Position numbers and translations under genes: made by a program. Shown one piece after another: positions 1 to 4,687 of a stretch of DNA of 6,121 nt. Below the pieces are notes generated by a model. It saw nothing but the letters and a program-made list of their open reading frames with translations, did not search any database and was not told the DNA's origin. Each line of letters opens with the position of its first letter. The first letter of the stretch is position 1. The stretch comes from Siminovitchia sp047228825 (GTDB lineage Bacteria; Bacillota; Bacilli; Bacillales; Bacillaceae_C), in assembly GCF_047228825.1 (NCBI RefSeq), contig NZ_JBFEGN010000138.1:1-6121 (forward strand), in the 5' to 3' direction.

Positions 1-94
1 TACAAACCTAATTATACCAAAGGTTGGAGCCCTTTTTGTATTTATAAACTAGATTTTACTTTCGTAATCCAGGATTAAAGAGTGAGGACATATA

Positions 95-837
95 ATGGTT
101 GCAAAGACTAAAAAGGATTTTGATGGATTAAAAGAAATTGGTGAAATCTGTGGGGCGATTCGAGATGAATTAGTCCATAGTACGAAACCTGGAATTACCA
201 CAAAAGAACTCGACGAAATTGCAAGAGAGATGTTTGAAAAAGCAGGGGCTCAATCTGCCCCGAAAGAAGAATATGATTTTCCCGGATATACGTGCATTAG
301 CATAAATAAAGAAGTAGCGCACGGGATTCCGAAGAGGAAACGGTTCATTCAAGAAGGGGACTTAGTAAATATTGATGTTTCAGGTTCAAAAAACGGGTAT
401 TTCGCAGATACTGGAATTTCCTTTGTAGTAGGGAAAGGAGAGACAATTTTACAGAAAATATGTGACGTTGCCAAAGAAGCATTCAACGCTGGACTTAAGA
501 AGGCAAAGCCAGGTTCAAAAAAAGCGCGCTCGGAAAAGCTGCACACAATGCAGCGAAACAGCATGGTTTGACAGTTATAAAAAATCTTACTGGACATGGT
601 ATAGGGCGCTCAATTCATGAAGCACCAGAACATATTTTCAATTACTACTCTCACTGGGATGACGAAATTTTAAAAGATGGTATGGTCATTGCCTTTGAGC
701 CTTTTATCTCTACATTTGAAGAAGAAGTTTTCCAATCCGAAGATGGATGGACCTTCCGAATCCATGAAAGCTTTGTGGCCCAATACGAACATACGGTTAT
801 TCTTACCAAGGAAGGACCGATTATTACCACATTGTAA
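95..837 (+). pseudogene. map: Type I methionine aminopeptidase (MapB/YflG-like), split by a frameshift
   Basis: The enzyme removes the initiator methionine from nascent proteins in the cytoplasm, using two metal ions. Two consecutive frames together encode a normal-length protein of 247 residues. The first frame (95-571) carries H76 (EVAHGIP) and metal ligands D94 (NIDVSG) and D105 (ADTGIS). The second (in frame through 837) carries H168 (TGHGIG), E202 (FEPF) and E232 (YEHT), numbered in the repaired protein. The frames meet at an A7 run at 517-523. One extra A there restores a continuous reading (GSKK-SALGKAAHNAAKQHG) that matches the family; as written, translation stops at 569-571 and loses three metal ligands. 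The start ATG at 95 follows GTGAGGA (82-88) by six bases. It resembles the second, non-essential MetAP of Bacillus (from memory). It may be a true null, a homopolymer sequencing error, or a gene rescued by slippage. No terminator is evident after it. Confidence 0.88.
517..554 (+). other. A7 run with downstream hairpin at the map frame break
   Basis: Seven A residues (517-523) lie in the zero frame as A AAA AAA G, a sequence on which a ribosome can slip back one base or RNA polymerase can add a base. A -1 slip here gives exactly the frame that encodes the C-terminal half of the aminopeptidase. A perfect 6-bp hairpin follows (538-543 GCTGCA with 549-554 TGCAGC, loop of five). Its 14-base distance from the run is longer than usual for a frameshift stimulator, so programmed recoding is possible but not the simplest reading. 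Confidence 0.4.
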
Positions 838-920
838 AAGCACAAATACCACAGCAGGGCGCGTTTGTTGAGGGTTACAGGCAGAAAACAATCGATCTTT
901 TAATTGCTTGATTATTTTAT

Positions 921-948
921 TATATAGATTGAATTAAATTTTTTACAT
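921..948 (+). repeat. IS630 terminal inverted repeat, left
   Basis: The segment starts TATATAGATTGAATTAAATT. It matches the reverse complement of 2036-2063 at about 23 of 28 positions, including TATATA, TTGA, TTAAATT, TTT and CAT. It lies beyond the transposase stop codon and overlaps it slightly. Confidence 0.7.
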
Positions 949-1982
949 CCTTATACAAAGACGGTCTATGGCTTCGGCACGCCGGTGGTCTACATCTTTC
1001 AGAAATGCGCGAACGGCTTTGCCGATTTTTCCGACACTGTCGAAAAACACGTTATTGATGACGGAGTCCTTGAGCCATTTCCAAACACCTTCCATCAGGT
1101 TTAGCTGGGGACTGTAGGGAGGCAGAAAGACGAACTCAAGGCGATCCCGGTTCTTTTCAAGGAACGGACGGAGAAGCTTGGCATGATGAATTCTGGCATT
1201 ATCAAGCACCATGACGATTTTGCCTGTGGGATATTCAAGGAGGACTTTCTTAAGGAAGCGCAGGAAAGCCTGTGCATCGTACTTTTCCTCCTCTGTGCAA
1301 AGGATTCTGCCAGTCTCGTAATCTAGCGTACCGATCAGCTTCACGCCTTTATGCTGGCCATAGATCGGGATGATCCGCTGTTTTCCACGAAGAAACCAGG
1401 TTCTGCCGATAGCCTGGTAGTCACGGATCATGGATTCATCCTCAAAAAGGAGATGGTCAATCTCCTCGTTGATTAGTTTTTTTTAAGCTCTGGGAAGATT
1501 ACATCCACGAATTTCTTTTGTTTTTCGGGATCCGCTTTTTTTAGTGTATAGGTGGGACGTGTGCAGCTCAGACCAAGTCGGTGGAGCAGACCATCGACAC
1601 CCTTAATACTGTAGGTGAATCCCCATTTACGCTCAATCAGCTGGGCAGCAAGAGACAGTGTCCAGTTGTACCGGGCGTTAAAGCCGACATCTGCCGGAGT
1701 TTTGTTAGCGATGATATCACGAATTTCAGCCTGCTGTTCTTTCGAAAGTCTATTAGGTCTGCCGCTTTGTTTTTTCGGTTCAAGGCCCGCAAGACCATCT
1801 TTCCTGTAGTCCTTCATATAATGGCCGATAGTATGTGGCGTCCGCCCGATAATTTTTGCCACTTCATTCTGTTTGCGACCTTCAAGAACCAGTTTAACTG
1901 CCTGATAACGTTCAAACAATCGCCGGTCTTTGGTTAACTTCATCGCTTTTTCTAATTCACGGATCTGCATTTCAGAATTCAT
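943..1982 (-). CDS. IS630-family transposase, made by -1 frameshifting
   Basis: This is a DDE-type transposase that cuts and joins the element at TA sites. The first frame (1982 down to 1473, 169 aa) holds the N-terminal helix-turn-helix region (about residues 15-60) and a second winged-helix segment. It ends at TAA just after the A8 run. The second frame holds the RNase H-like catalytic domain. Joining them by a -1 slip gives 346 residues, normal for the family. The catalytic triad in the joined protein is D182 (FEDES), D261 (VLDNARIHHA) and E298 (NLMEG), with 36 residues between the second D and the E. The first catalytic D lies upstream of the first ATG of the second frame (1431), so that frame alone could not make an active enzyme. 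The start ATG (1980-1982) is preceded by TGAGGAAG at good spacing. A possible weak promoter (TTCATA, 16 bases, TAAAAT on the minus strand) lies inside the right end. Confidence 0.88.
1447..1484 (-). promoter_or_regulatory. Programmed -1 frameshift site: A8 slippery run plus stem-loop
   Basis: On the minus strand the zero frame reads CTT AAA AAA AAC TAA (run at 1484-1477), containing the strong slippery heptamer A AAA AAC. A -1 slip continues as AAA CTA ATC AAC and enters the catalytic frame. Nine bases after the run begins a stem-loop: GAGGAGAT (1467-1460) pairs with ATCTCCTT (1454-1447) around a five-base loop, with only the outermost pair a G-U. Run, spacing and stem together match a programmed frameshift signal, as known in several IS families. 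The same GAGGAG could also act as an internal ribosome site. Confidence 0.75.
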
Positions 1983-2035
1983 ATAATCGCTTCCTCACAG
2001 GTATTATTTACCATTTTACACCTGCTGGAAGAATT

Positions 2036-2063
2036 ATGAAAATAATTTAACTCAACTTATATA
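2036..2063 (-). repeat. IS630 terminal inverted repeat, right
   Basis: Read on the minus strand it starts TATATAAGTTGAGTTAAATT, the partner of the left repeat at 921-948. It lies upstream of the transposase start, as expected for a complete element. Confidence 0.7.
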
Positions 2064-2120
2064 ACGTAAAAAATGGGTTGCTGGTGTTTTTGTTCGAACT
2101 TTATTCCAAAGCTACATCTA

Positions 2121-2157
2121 TTGGACAAGTGGTTCCTTTTTCATTTTTGTATATAAT
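2121..2157 (+). promoter_or_regulatory. Possible promoter for the ytkK-like gene
   Basis: A perfect TATAAT -10 lies at 2152-2157. There is no good -35 at 17 bases (GTGGTT, 2129-2134). TTGGAC at 2121-2126 is too far away at 25 bases. The AT-rich setting and the 46 bases to the preferred start make this the likeliest start region, but it is weak evidence. The right end of the IS is about 90 bases upstream. Confidence 0.35.
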
Positions 2158-2203
2158 AAAATAGAGGGATGAAATGGATGATTGTGATATCGAGGTGAAC
2201 ATG

Positions 2204-2968
2204 ATGAGGCATGCAGTAATCACGGCGGGTTCGAAGGGACTGGGAAGGAAAGTCACAGAAAGGTTGCTTAAGGATGGCCGCTCTGTCACAGTCAGTTACC
2301 GTAGTGACGCGGCAAAAGTGGAGGAATTAAAAAAGGAGTGGGCACCTTTTTCCGAACAACTGCAATTTGTCCAAGGAGATATCTTACAGAAGGAAGACAT
2401 AGAAAGAATCATTCACACGGCCATGGATCGTTTTGGACGGATCGATTATATGATTAATAATGCCGGCCCATACATATTTGAACGGAAAAAGCTCGTGGAT
2501 TACGAGGATGAGGAATGGTATGAGATGATTAACGGCAATTTAAGTGCCGTATTTCATTTTCTTAAATTAACGATTCCTGTTATGCGGAAGCAGCGATTTG
2601 GCAGAATTGTTACATATGGATTTCAAGATGCAGAGCAATCCCCCGGCTGGACGTACCGTTCCGCTTACAGTGCCGCCAAAGTCGGGCTTGTTTCATTAAC
2701 GAAGACAATTGCGTTGGAAGAAGCGGAATACGGCATTACCGCCAATATGGTTTGTCCTGGAGATATTGTCGGAGACATGAAAGAAGCAAATATTGAATCA
2801 GCACGAAAAGTTGAAGATTTGCACACTCCCATTGGCCGTCCTGGTACAGGAGAAGATATCGCCCGCATCGTTGCTTTTTTATGTGAAGAGGACTCGGATT
2901 TGATTACAGGAAGCGTTATTTCTGCTTCCGGCGGCATCCGCGTTGTTCATCGCTATGATAAAAAATAA
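2204..2968 (+). CDS. ytkK: Short-chain dehydrogenase/reductase, YtkK-like
   Basis: This is a cytoplasmic NAD(P)-dependent oxidoreductase of the SDR family, 254 aa, with an unknown substrate. It has the Rossmann nucleotide-binding motif TAGSKGLG (residues 7-14), NNAG (85-88), the structural Asn in NGNLSAVF (N112) and the catalytic Y155/K159 pair in YSAAK. It also has the CPGDI segment (184-188) and the usual C-terminal ITGSVISASGG. The serine normally about 13 residues before the Tyr is missing: the segment after GRIV is TYGFQDAEQ. The sequence closely resembles B. subtilis YtkK as I recall it, including the MRHA start and ITYGFQ-type segment, so the odd active site may be a subfamily trait. 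I chose ATG 2204 because GAGGTG (2192-2197) sits six bases upstream and the homologue starts there. ATG 2201 is nearly equivalent, and ATG 2174, with AGAGGG upstream, would add ten residues. It is a single gene with no clear terminator. Confidence 0.85.
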   Translation: MRHAVITAGSKGLGRKVTERLLKDGRSVTVSYRSDAAKVEELKKEWAPFSEQLQFVQGDILQKEDIERIIHTAMDRFGRIDYMINNAGPYIFERKKLVDYEDEEWYEMINGNLSAVFHFLKLTIPVMRKQRFGRIVTYGFQDAEQSPGWTYRSAYSAAKVGLVSLTKTIALEEAEYGITANMVCPGDIVGDMKEANIESARKVEDLHTPIGRPGTGEDIARIVAFLCEEDSDLITGSVISASGGIRVVHRYDKK

Positions 2969-3179
2969 AGCAGTAAAACGTAGTGGCAGCTTTCAAATGC
3001 CATTACGCTTTCCCATTGTTCCCCGCCCGGTATATCCGAAAGAAGTTTTCGTAGATTTTGGCAGAGCCAGCGTTCTCTGAAATTATCAAGTTCGCCAAGG
3101 TTGCCACGTTTCCCCATCGTATGAATTTGGCGGGTGGGGTTCACTTCAGGCAGTCGGGGGAATTAGCCGTTTTTTTCAG
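2969..3179. other. Intergenic stretch without a convincing gene
   Basis: The stretch lies between the converging ytkK-like and LysM-3D genes. A 63-codon minus-strand frame (3144 down to 2953) is open from a GTG, but it has no ribosome site, overlaps the end of the ytkK-like gene and has no product I recognise. No RNA gene or terminator for the plus-strand gene is visible. Confidence 0.5.
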
Positions 3180-3213
3180 AAAAAAACCCGGATACTTTTG
3201 CAGTACCCGGGTT
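3180..3213 (-). terminator. Intrinsic terminator of the LysM-3D gene
   Basis: On the minus strand AACCCGGGTAC (3213-3203) pairs with GTATCCGGGTT (3195-3185) over 11 bp, with one G-U pair, around the loop TGCAAAA. A run of T follows (3184-3180). It begins nine bases after the stop codon. The plus-strand side lacks a T run, so it probably works in one direction only. Confidence 0.9.
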
Positions 3214-3221
3214 ATTCTATC

Positions 3222-3821
3222 TTACTTATAAACTTTTATTTTAACAGTTCTGACTCCCCAGTTTAATGCTTTCTTTTTTGTAGGCATGTGCAAGTCAATT
3301 TTGTTTCCTCTCATTGCGCCGCCAATGTCTCCGGCAATAGCGTTTCCGTATCCTTCAACGTATACTTTGGATCCGAGCGGAATGACCTTCGGGTCAACTG
3401 AGATGACTTTTGCGTTTGGATTTTTCTTCAAGTTAATGCCTGTTGCTGTAATGCCGCTGCAGCCTTTACAACTTGCCGTGTAGGCCGTGGCTTTGACCGT
3501 CATCGTTTTGTAGGAAGCTTGTTTGGCAGTTGCCTTGGGCTTTACAGCTTTTTTGACAGGTGCTTTTGGTTTTACCACTTTTTTTGCAGGTACCTTCGCT
3601 TTTGAATTTGCAACCTTCAGCACTTGATTCGGTCTGATGGTGTTACTTTTGAGCCCGTTCCAACTTTTTAACTGGTTAACGGATACCTTATGTTTTGTGG
3701 CGATTTTCCAAAGTGAATCGCCTTTTTTAACTTTATATGTACTCGAGGCTGCTGAAGTGGCTCCAGAAAAACCTAAAACTAGAAAGCAGGCTGTAATCAT
3801 GGATATGACTAGTTTCCTCAA
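3222..3821 (-). CDS. Secreted LysM and 3D-domain cell-wall protein, YocH-like
   Basis: This is an exported peptidoglycan-binding protein, probably a wall-active enzyme, 199 aa. Residues 1-24/25 form a signal peptide (MRKL, hydrophobic core, then ATSAA cleavage region). One LysM domain follows (28-71, TYKVKKGDSLWKIA), which binds glycan chains. A Lys/Pro/Ala linker comes next (72-105) with two tandem copies of a ten-residue unit at 80-99. The last part is a 3D domain (107-198), named for three aspartates: D143 (VDPK), D165 (GDIGGA) and D176 (KIDLH). That fold is shared with MltA-type lytic transglycosylases. B. subtilis YocH has this architecture but, as I recall, two LysM copies. The start is TTG at 3819-3821, with AAAGGAG (3831-3837) nine bases upstream; translation from here gives a complete signal peptide. 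It is transcribed alone, opposite to its right-hand neighbour, and has its own terminator. Muralytic activity is inferred from the domain. Confidence 0.9.
   Translation of the reverse strand: MRKLVISMITACFLVLGFSGATSAASSTYKVKKGDSLWKIATKHKVSVNQLKSWNGLKSNTIRPNQVLKVANSKAKVPAKKVVKPKAPVKKAVKPKATAKQASYKTMTVKATAYTASCKGCSGITATGINLKKNPNAKVISVDPKVIPLGSKVYVEGYGNAIAGDIGGAMRGNKIDLHMPTKKKALNWGVRTVKIKVYK
3525..3584 (-). repeat. Two 30-bp tandem units in the LysM-3D linker
   Basis: The units encode KKVVKPKAPV and KKAVKPKATA (residues 80-99). The lysine-rich linker separates the LysM and 3D domains and probably spans or binds the anionic wall. Copy number in such linkers can vary between strains. Confidence 0.6.
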
Positions 3822-3855
3822 AATGCAAAACTCCTTTGTTTCAATCGTAGGTCCT

Positions 3856-3864
3856 AGTATAGCA
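3856..3864 (-). promoter_or_regulatory. Extended -10 promoter of the LysM-3D gene
   Basis: The minus strand reads TGCTATACT, an extended -10 (TGN followed by TATACT) about 35 bases before the TTG start. No good -35 lies at the usual distance, which fits either the extended -10 type or dependence on an activator. Confidence 0.5.
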
Positions 3865-3893
3865 GGGGAATGTGACAGTAATATTTCATCAGT

Positions 3894-3910
3894 ATAGTAA
3901 TTATGTTACA
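3894..3910 (-). promoter_or_regulatory. Possible WalR-type half-matched box upstream of the LysM-3D gene
   Basis: The minus strand reads TGTAAC, ATAAT, TACTAT. The first half fits the WalR (YycF) consensus TGTWAH exactly. After five bases the second half fits at only four of six positions. It lies about 32 bases before the TATACT -10. WalR is known to control yocH in B. subtilis, which is the main reason to consider this imperfect site. Confidence 0.25.
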
Positions 3911-3935
3911 AAACCTTTACCAGCATATTACCCTA

Positions 3936-3964
3936 TTGCCAACTATTGGGTAGCTTTATAAAAT
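3936..3964 (+). promoter_or_regulatory. SigA-type promoter upstream of a small ORF
   Basis: TTGCCA (3936-3941) is followed by a 17-base spacer and TAAAAT (3959-3964), five of six consensus bases in each box. The predicted start near 3971 lies ten bases before AGGAG and ATG of the small frame at 3988. It diverges from the LysM-3D promoter. Confidence 0.5.
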
Positions 3965-3987
3965 AAAGTGCTATTTTCATAGGAGCC

Positions 3988-4137
3988 ATGTACAAGGATA
4001 TAGATTCTCCTTCATTGAAAAAAAACGGACAGGGGAAGAAGTACCTGAATGGAGATAAGAGGCTGGGTAATCGGCGAGATGCAGGTATGCGTTTCAATTA
4101 TAATACCTTTGGCCATGGTTCCAGAACAAGTTTCTAA
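3988..4137 (+). CDS. Possible small basic protein, 49 aa, unknown
   Basis: An open frame begins at ATG 3988 with AGGAG at 3981-3985 and a good promoter just upstream (3936-3964). The product is hydrophilic and basic, rich in K, R, G and N (it includes KKNGQGKK and GNRRDAGMRF). It has no signal peptide, membrane segment or cysteine, and I recognise no family. The size and composition resemble small soluble or spore proteins of Bacillus, but no specific match is claimed. The weak points are a gap of only two bases between AGGAG and ATG, and a fair probability that such a short frame is open by chance. The transcript could instead be a small RNA. No terminator separates it from the next promoter at 4147. 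Confidence 0.35.
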   Translation: MYKDIDSPSLKKNGQGKKYLNGDKRLGNRRDAGMRFNYNTFGHGSRTSF

Positions 4138-4146
4138 AAACTGCTA

Positions 4147-4175
4147 TTGACTCTTTCCGAATCGGATTGTAAAAT
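4147..4175 (+). promoter_or_regulatory. SigA promoter of the riboswitch-ACT-UPF0210 operon
   Basis: TTGACT (4147-4152), a 17-base spacer and TAAAAT (4170-4175) form a near-consensus promoter. The predicted start is about 4182, directly before the structured leader. The spacer holds a perfect palindrome, TCCGA-A-TCGGA (4156-4166), which could be an operator or chance. Confidence 0.8.
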
Positions 4176-4193
4176 AACTTATCAACAAAAATA

Positions 4194-4231
4194 GTAGCGA
4201 TGAAGGTTATGGATCAAACTATAACCGGAGC
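4194..4231 (+). promoter_or_regulatory. Kink-turn-like stem and stub hairpin preceding the glycine aptamer
   Basis: GGTTAT (4205-4210) pairs with ATAACC (4221-4226). Below it, an internal loop has three unpaired bases GAT (4199-4201). Possible sheared pairs are G4202-A4229, A4203-G4228 and A4204-G4227, and the stem continues as G4197-C4231 and C4198-G4230. This has the layout of a kink-turn. Tandem glycine riboswitches carry a kink-turn between leader and linker enclosing aptamer 1; here the hairpin would be what remains of that aptamer (a ghost aptamer). Confidence 0.5.
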
Positions 4232-4232
4232 A

Positions 4233-4298
4233 GCTTCTGGAGAGACCGCATCTTTGCGGCGCCGAAGGATTCACAATCTCAGGCAAAAGGACAGAAGA
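4233..4298 (+). promoter_or_regulatory. Glycine riboswitch, single aptamer
   Basis: The conserved core is unmistakable: GGAGAGACC (4239-4247), GCCGAAGG (4261-4268) and TCTCAGGCAAAAGGACAG (4277-4294), in the order and spacing of the gcvT-type glycine aptamer. P1 is CTTCT (4234-4238) with AGAAG (4293-4297). An inner stem pairs GAGA (4240-4243) with TCTC (4277-4280). A hairpin pairs CCGC (4246-4249) with GCGG (4256-4259). The segment between GCCGAAGG and TCTC is short, so the second arm is minimal. No second aptamer core occurs before the terminator. The RNA binds glycine and, together with the terminator at 4340-4365, should control transcription of the two downstream genes. Confidence 0.9.
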
Positions 4299-4345
4299 GT
4301 AACTTACGAGCCATATGTACGTTATTCTGCTGACCTTCGAGATTG
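4274..4345 (+). promoter_or_regulatory. Candidate antiterminator pairing of the glycine riboswitch
   Basis: CAATCTC (4274-4280), which includes one strand of an aptamer stem, is perfectly complementary to GAGATTG (4339-4345), the left arm of the terminator. AGG (4281-4283) with CCT (4334-4336) can extend it past a two-base bulge. The pairing excludes both the aptamer and the terminator, so ligand binding would release the terminator arm and switch the operon off. A competing 8-bp hairpin, AGAGTAAC (4296-4303) with GTTATTCT (4321-4328), overlaps the 3' strand of P1. Confidence 0.5.
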
Positions 4346-4365
4346 GAGAAATCCAATCTTTTTTT
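4340..4365 (+). terminator. Intrinsic terminator in the riboswitch leader (expression platform)
   Basis: AGATTGGA (4340-4347), GAAA tetraloop and TCCAATCT (4352-4359) form a perfect 8-bp stem, followed by T through 4365 and further T-rich sequence. It lies 42 bases after P1 of the aptamer and 33 bases before the ACT gene, in the place of a riboswitch-controlled attenuator. Confidence 0.9.
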
Positions 4366-4398
4366 ATTTTTATATTTTTAAAGAGGTGGCTTTTACAC

Positions 4399-4674
4399 AT
4401 GGAGAAAAGACGTGCAGTCGTGAGTGTGATCGGGAAAGATCAAGTAGGTATTATTGCTGGTGTAACGAAAATTTTGGCGGATCATTACATTAACATTTTG
4501 GATATACGCCAAACGATATTGCAAGACTTTTTTACGATGATGATGGTCGTCGATGTAACGGATATTGAAAATTTGGATGGCTTGCAAAAGCAGTTTGATG
4601 AACTGGGCGGGGCGATTGGCCAGCAAATTAATATTCAGCGGGAAGAAATTTTTCAAACGATGCATCGTATATAA
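4399..4674 (+). CDS. ACT-domain protein, UPF0237 family
   Basis: This small cytoplasmic protein (91 aa) consists of one ACT domain, the fold that binds amino acids in regulators and biosynthetic enzymes. The first strand and turn (AVVSVIGKDQVGIIAGVTKIL, about residues 6-26) have the typical G-x-D-x-x-G pattern. Strand DIRQTILQDFFTMMMVVDV (about 35-53) follows, then a helix and a last strand near GQQINIQ. It resembles the N-terminal ACT of GcvR, the E. coli glycine-cleavage regulator, but has no second domain. The start at ATG 4399 is preceded by GAGGTGG (4383-4389); an in-frame ATG at 4315 would lie inside the leader before the terminator and is rejected. It is the first gene of a two-gene operon. 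The family is regularly paired with UPF0210; structures of both are known from pneumococcus, but their job is not. The glycine riboswitch upstream suggests the ligand is glycine or a related compound (inference). Confidence 0.9.
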   Translation: MEKRRAVVSVIGKDQVGIIAGVTKILADHYINILDIRQTILQDFFTMMMVVDVTDIENLDGLQKQFDELGGAIGQQINIQREEIFQTMHRI

Positions 4675-4687
4675 AAGGAGAATGTAT

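Larger units (their letters stand above)
921..2063 (-). mobile_element. IS630-family insertion sequence, complete, about 1.14 kb
   Basis: The element consists of a DDE transposase in two overlapping minus-strand frames, flanked by imperfect terminal inverted repeats of about 28 bp (921-948 and 2036-2063). Both outer ends are TATATA, which fits the TA target duplication typical of IS630/Tc1-mariner elements. Because TATATA is itself repetitive, the exact end of the element versus the duplicated TA cannot be fixed; the true boundary may be two to four bases further in. The length is usual for the family. The left end lies 83 bases after the map stop and the right end 140 bases before ytkK, so no gene is interrupted. 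Both repeats and both transposase halves look intact, which suggests a recent or still mobile copy. Confidence 0.85.

Noticed and set aside
838..920. Terminator or attachment site after map
   Set aside because: No GC-rich hairpin, direct repeat or tRNA end is visible; the stretch is plain spacer up to the IS.
1581..1937. 118-codon plus-strand frame opposite the transposase
   Set aside because: It is a shadow of the minus-strand transposase; the reverse frame carries the helix-turn-helix domain and ribosome site.
2953..3144. 63-codon minus-strand frame between ytkK and the LysM-3D gene
   Set aside because: It has a GTG start without a ribosome site, its end overlaps the ytkK-like gene, and no family is recognisable. 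It is probably open by chance, though a conservation check would be worthwhile.
3170..3186. Palindrome TTTTTTC-AGAAAAAA as a terminator
   Set aside because: It is AT-only and has no GC stem. The A run is the T tail of the minus-strand terminator, and no plus-strand hairpin precedes the T run.
4298..4340. Possible second glycine aptamer after the first
   Set aside because: No GCCGAAGG or CAGGCAAAAGG core is present; only a simple hairpin lies between P1 and the terminator.
4315..4398. 28-codon N-terminal extension of the ACT protein from ATG 4315
   Set aside because: It would start inside the leader before the terminator, has no ribosome site, and runs through the T-rich terminator tail. ATG 4399 has GAGGTGG at good spacing and begins the ACT fold.
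4200..4493. 97-codon plus-strand frame across the riboswitch leader
   Set aside because: It covers the structured RNA and terminator and runs into the ACT gene in the wrong frame; it is a shadow frame.
4565..4687. Longer UPF0210 start inside the ACT gene
   Set aside because: The upstream codons overlap the ACT gene in another frame and encode no family sequence. ATG 4688 has a proper ribosome site and gives the usual family length.
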